Shown in pieces: positions 19,604-20,812 of a DNA stretch of 20,812 nt. Source of the stretch: Schoenoplectus triqueter (lineage: Eukaryota > Streptophyta > Magnoliopsida > Poales > Cyperaceae). Below the pieces are notes generated by a model. The model made no database searches, was not told the DNA's origin, and saw only the letters and a program-made list of their open reading frames with translations. The translations under genes were made by a program, and so were the position numbers. The stretch is taken from assembly GCA_964058805.1 (NCBI GenBank), contig CAXKVV010002115.1:1-20812 (forward strand), written 5' to 3'. The stretch's first letter is position 1; every line of letters starts with the position of its first letter.

Positions 19604-19830
19604 TTGTATTTTTTTTTTATTTCTATAGCTGCTATTATCATCTTTATTTATTTATTATTATTATTATTTTATTTATTTATTTTATTTTTCTTTCATCATA
19701 TTCATTATTTTCACTGATATTTGAGATCTTTGATCTTATGCTTTCCGATTGGGTTTCATTTCTAGCCTACCCCAATTTATTTGGGATTAAAGGCTTTGTT
19801 GTTGTTGTTGTTGTTGTTGTTATTATTGAT
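19604..19830 (+). mobile_element. 5'-truncated LINE 3' tail
   Basis: A short copy of the LINE 3' end found on the minus strand at 1.0-1.25 kb. It has the ATT/TTTA microsatellite (19620-19690), then GATATTTGAGATCTTTGATC, then GCCTACCCCAATTTATTTGG, then GGCTTTG(TTG)n at about 19793-19820. It keeps less decayed 3' sequence than the first copy. The plus orientation is opposite to the RPRD-like gene, in whose upstream intron it probably lies. Confidence 0.8.
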
Positions 19831-19936
19831 AGACAATTTAGTAACTAACATAATCATTACTCGGATCAATGTTAGTAAAATTTATGCATATTGGGTAAAT
19901 TTGAAACATGAATGATATATATTTATAGAAGTGCAG

Positions 19937-20261
19937 CCAGTTCTTCGAAGATCCAAAGCAATGTCCAGGCAACTGCAGAAAGGAAGCTGAAATTGTGGAG
20001 TCTGCATTTTCCTTGGGAGAAATGTTCAAATTAGTTTTAGATGCAATGGATATTGGGGCCCACATTCTTTCACCAAGAATCCCTCAGTCAACCTCTGAAT
20101 CTGATCAATCTCCAGTTCTTCACAGTGACATAGCTACCTTTTGTATGGAAAACAAAAAGACTTCTCTCAACAGTTTGAAAAAATATGGATGCAGCTTGTA
20201 TGGCGATTTGTTAACACATCCGGAAAAGAACAGAATCAGGGATATTCTTGAATATCTCTAG
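19937..20261 (+). pseudogene. Exon-like ORF of unrecognised plant gene, probable displaced fragment
   Basis: An open frame of 107 residues runs from a good splice acceptor (GTGCAG ending at 19936, after a T/A-rich stretch with a possible branch point) to a TAG at 20259-20261. Its composition is that of a real protein: it begins QFFEDPKQCPGNCRKEAE, continues with helical sequence (VESAFSLGEMFKLVLDAMDI), a Ser/Gln-rich middle and a charged end (HPEKNRIRDILEYL). I do not recognise the family. It would be a 3'-terminal exon, entered after the first base of a codon. No upstream plus-strand exons are visible, and the sequence to its left is a LINE tail and then exons of the opposite-strand gene. 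It therefore looks like a gene fragment relocated into an intron, although a genuine overlapping gene is not excluded. The frame is intact, which suggests recent arrival or constraint. Confidence 0.5.
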
Positions 20262-20425
20262 AACACCATAGTTTGCAGCATCAGAGATAACACACGAGGT
20301 GGCACACTGGATAATCTACTACTGACATTGTGGATCACAGGTAATATGTGACTCTGAAGACCTATAACGGTGATTGTGTTTAGGTTTTCTTTCCGTTCTG
20401 GATTTTTTACAACCAGTTATGTAAA

Positions 20426-20805
20426 GGGGAGGGATCACTTGAGAATGGCTATTTTGACAATCTTCACAGTGGGATTTTAAATAAATGCAAAGAAAAATCT
20501 AAAAATATTAAAAATTAAAAATTAAAAAAAATTATTGGTAATGTTTTAAATTTCATGTAACTCAAGTGCTATTTATGTTATTAGTATTTCATCAAAGATC
20601 CAAGCTATTGCAAATTGCATAAAATTTTGGTGGACTTTAATGGGCTACAAACAATATTAAATTGCATGAAATTTTAAAATGTTGTCAATCTATTAGTTCA
20701 AGAATAAATCCATAACATTAATCTATTTTTAAGATATTTTAAAATTTACATGAAATTCCATTGTCAAGATTATCAAGATAGCCATTGTCATGTGATCCTT
20801 CCTCC
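20426..20805. mobile_element. Foldback MITE, 380 bp, relative of the 4.35-kb element
   Basis: The left end reads GGGGAGGGATCACTTGAGAA. The right end, as reverse complement, reads GGAGGAAGGATCACATGACA, and pairing continues through AATGGCTATTTTGACAATCT / AATGGCTATCTTGATAATCT. Its length, end structure (GGGA...TTATTTTGATAAT-type) and central TGGGCTACAAACAATATTAA block correspond to the element at 4348-4729 (GGGCTATCAAACAATAATAA). The flanks TTATGTAAA (20417-20425) and TTATTTG (20806 to the window end) agree at several positions, compatible with a 9-bp duplication cut off by the edge. It is more diverged between its arms than the first copy, hence probably older. Confidence 0.78.
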
Positions 20806-20812
20806 TTATTTG

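Overview
The window is nuclear DNA from a flowering plant. It is AT-rich and mostly non-coding, and it carries plant-type LINE tails, many foldback MITEs, a nuclear-type tRNA-Ala gene and intron-split genes with GT-AG junctions. I cannot name the species. Protein-coding content is low and lies in the last 5.5 kb.

Layout. (1) 1.0-2.5 kb: a decayed LINE reverse-transcriptase fragment on the minus strand with a (GTT)n tail. (2) 3.0-4.15 kb: an extremely AT-rich tract bounded by a short inverted repeat. (3) 4.35-4.73 kb: a complete foldback MITE with 9-bp target duplications. (4) 5.4-6.2 kb: a purine-rich, strand-asymmetric stretch of degenerate repeats. (5) 6.8-7.4 kb: a tandem duplication. (6) 8.6-8.9 kb: a small degraded element. 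(7) 9.45-9.52 kb: tRNA-Ala(UGC), minus strand. (8) 10.6-13.15 kb: an array of five full and one partial foldback elements, joined at TA dinucleotide repeats. (9) 13.15-15.4 kb: unique AT-rich sequence with a (TA)n tract. (10) 15.44-15.78 kb: a TATA box and a single-exon gene for an 86-residue secreted peptide precursor with a CLE-like C-terminus. (11) 16.75-19.43 kb and beyond the right edge: the 3' part of a minus-strand gene for an RPRD1/CID-type RNA polymerase II CTD-interacting protein. (12) 19.6-20.8 kb, in what is probably the next upstream intron of that gene: a second LINE tail, a plus-strand exon-like ORF of unknown origin, and a second member of the 4.35-kb MITE family.

The genes do not form a pathway: they are a tRNA, a signalling-peptide precursor and a transcription-machinery protein. 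The most striking structure is the 10.6-13.15 kb array. Its elements differ in most of their sequence but share four things: TA-repeat junctions, related TA-starting termini, subterminal perfect palindromes in most members, and a conserved block (consensus TCATATCAAAATCT) about 103-108 bp from every end examined. This suggests one superfamily of microsatellite-targeting foldback elements.
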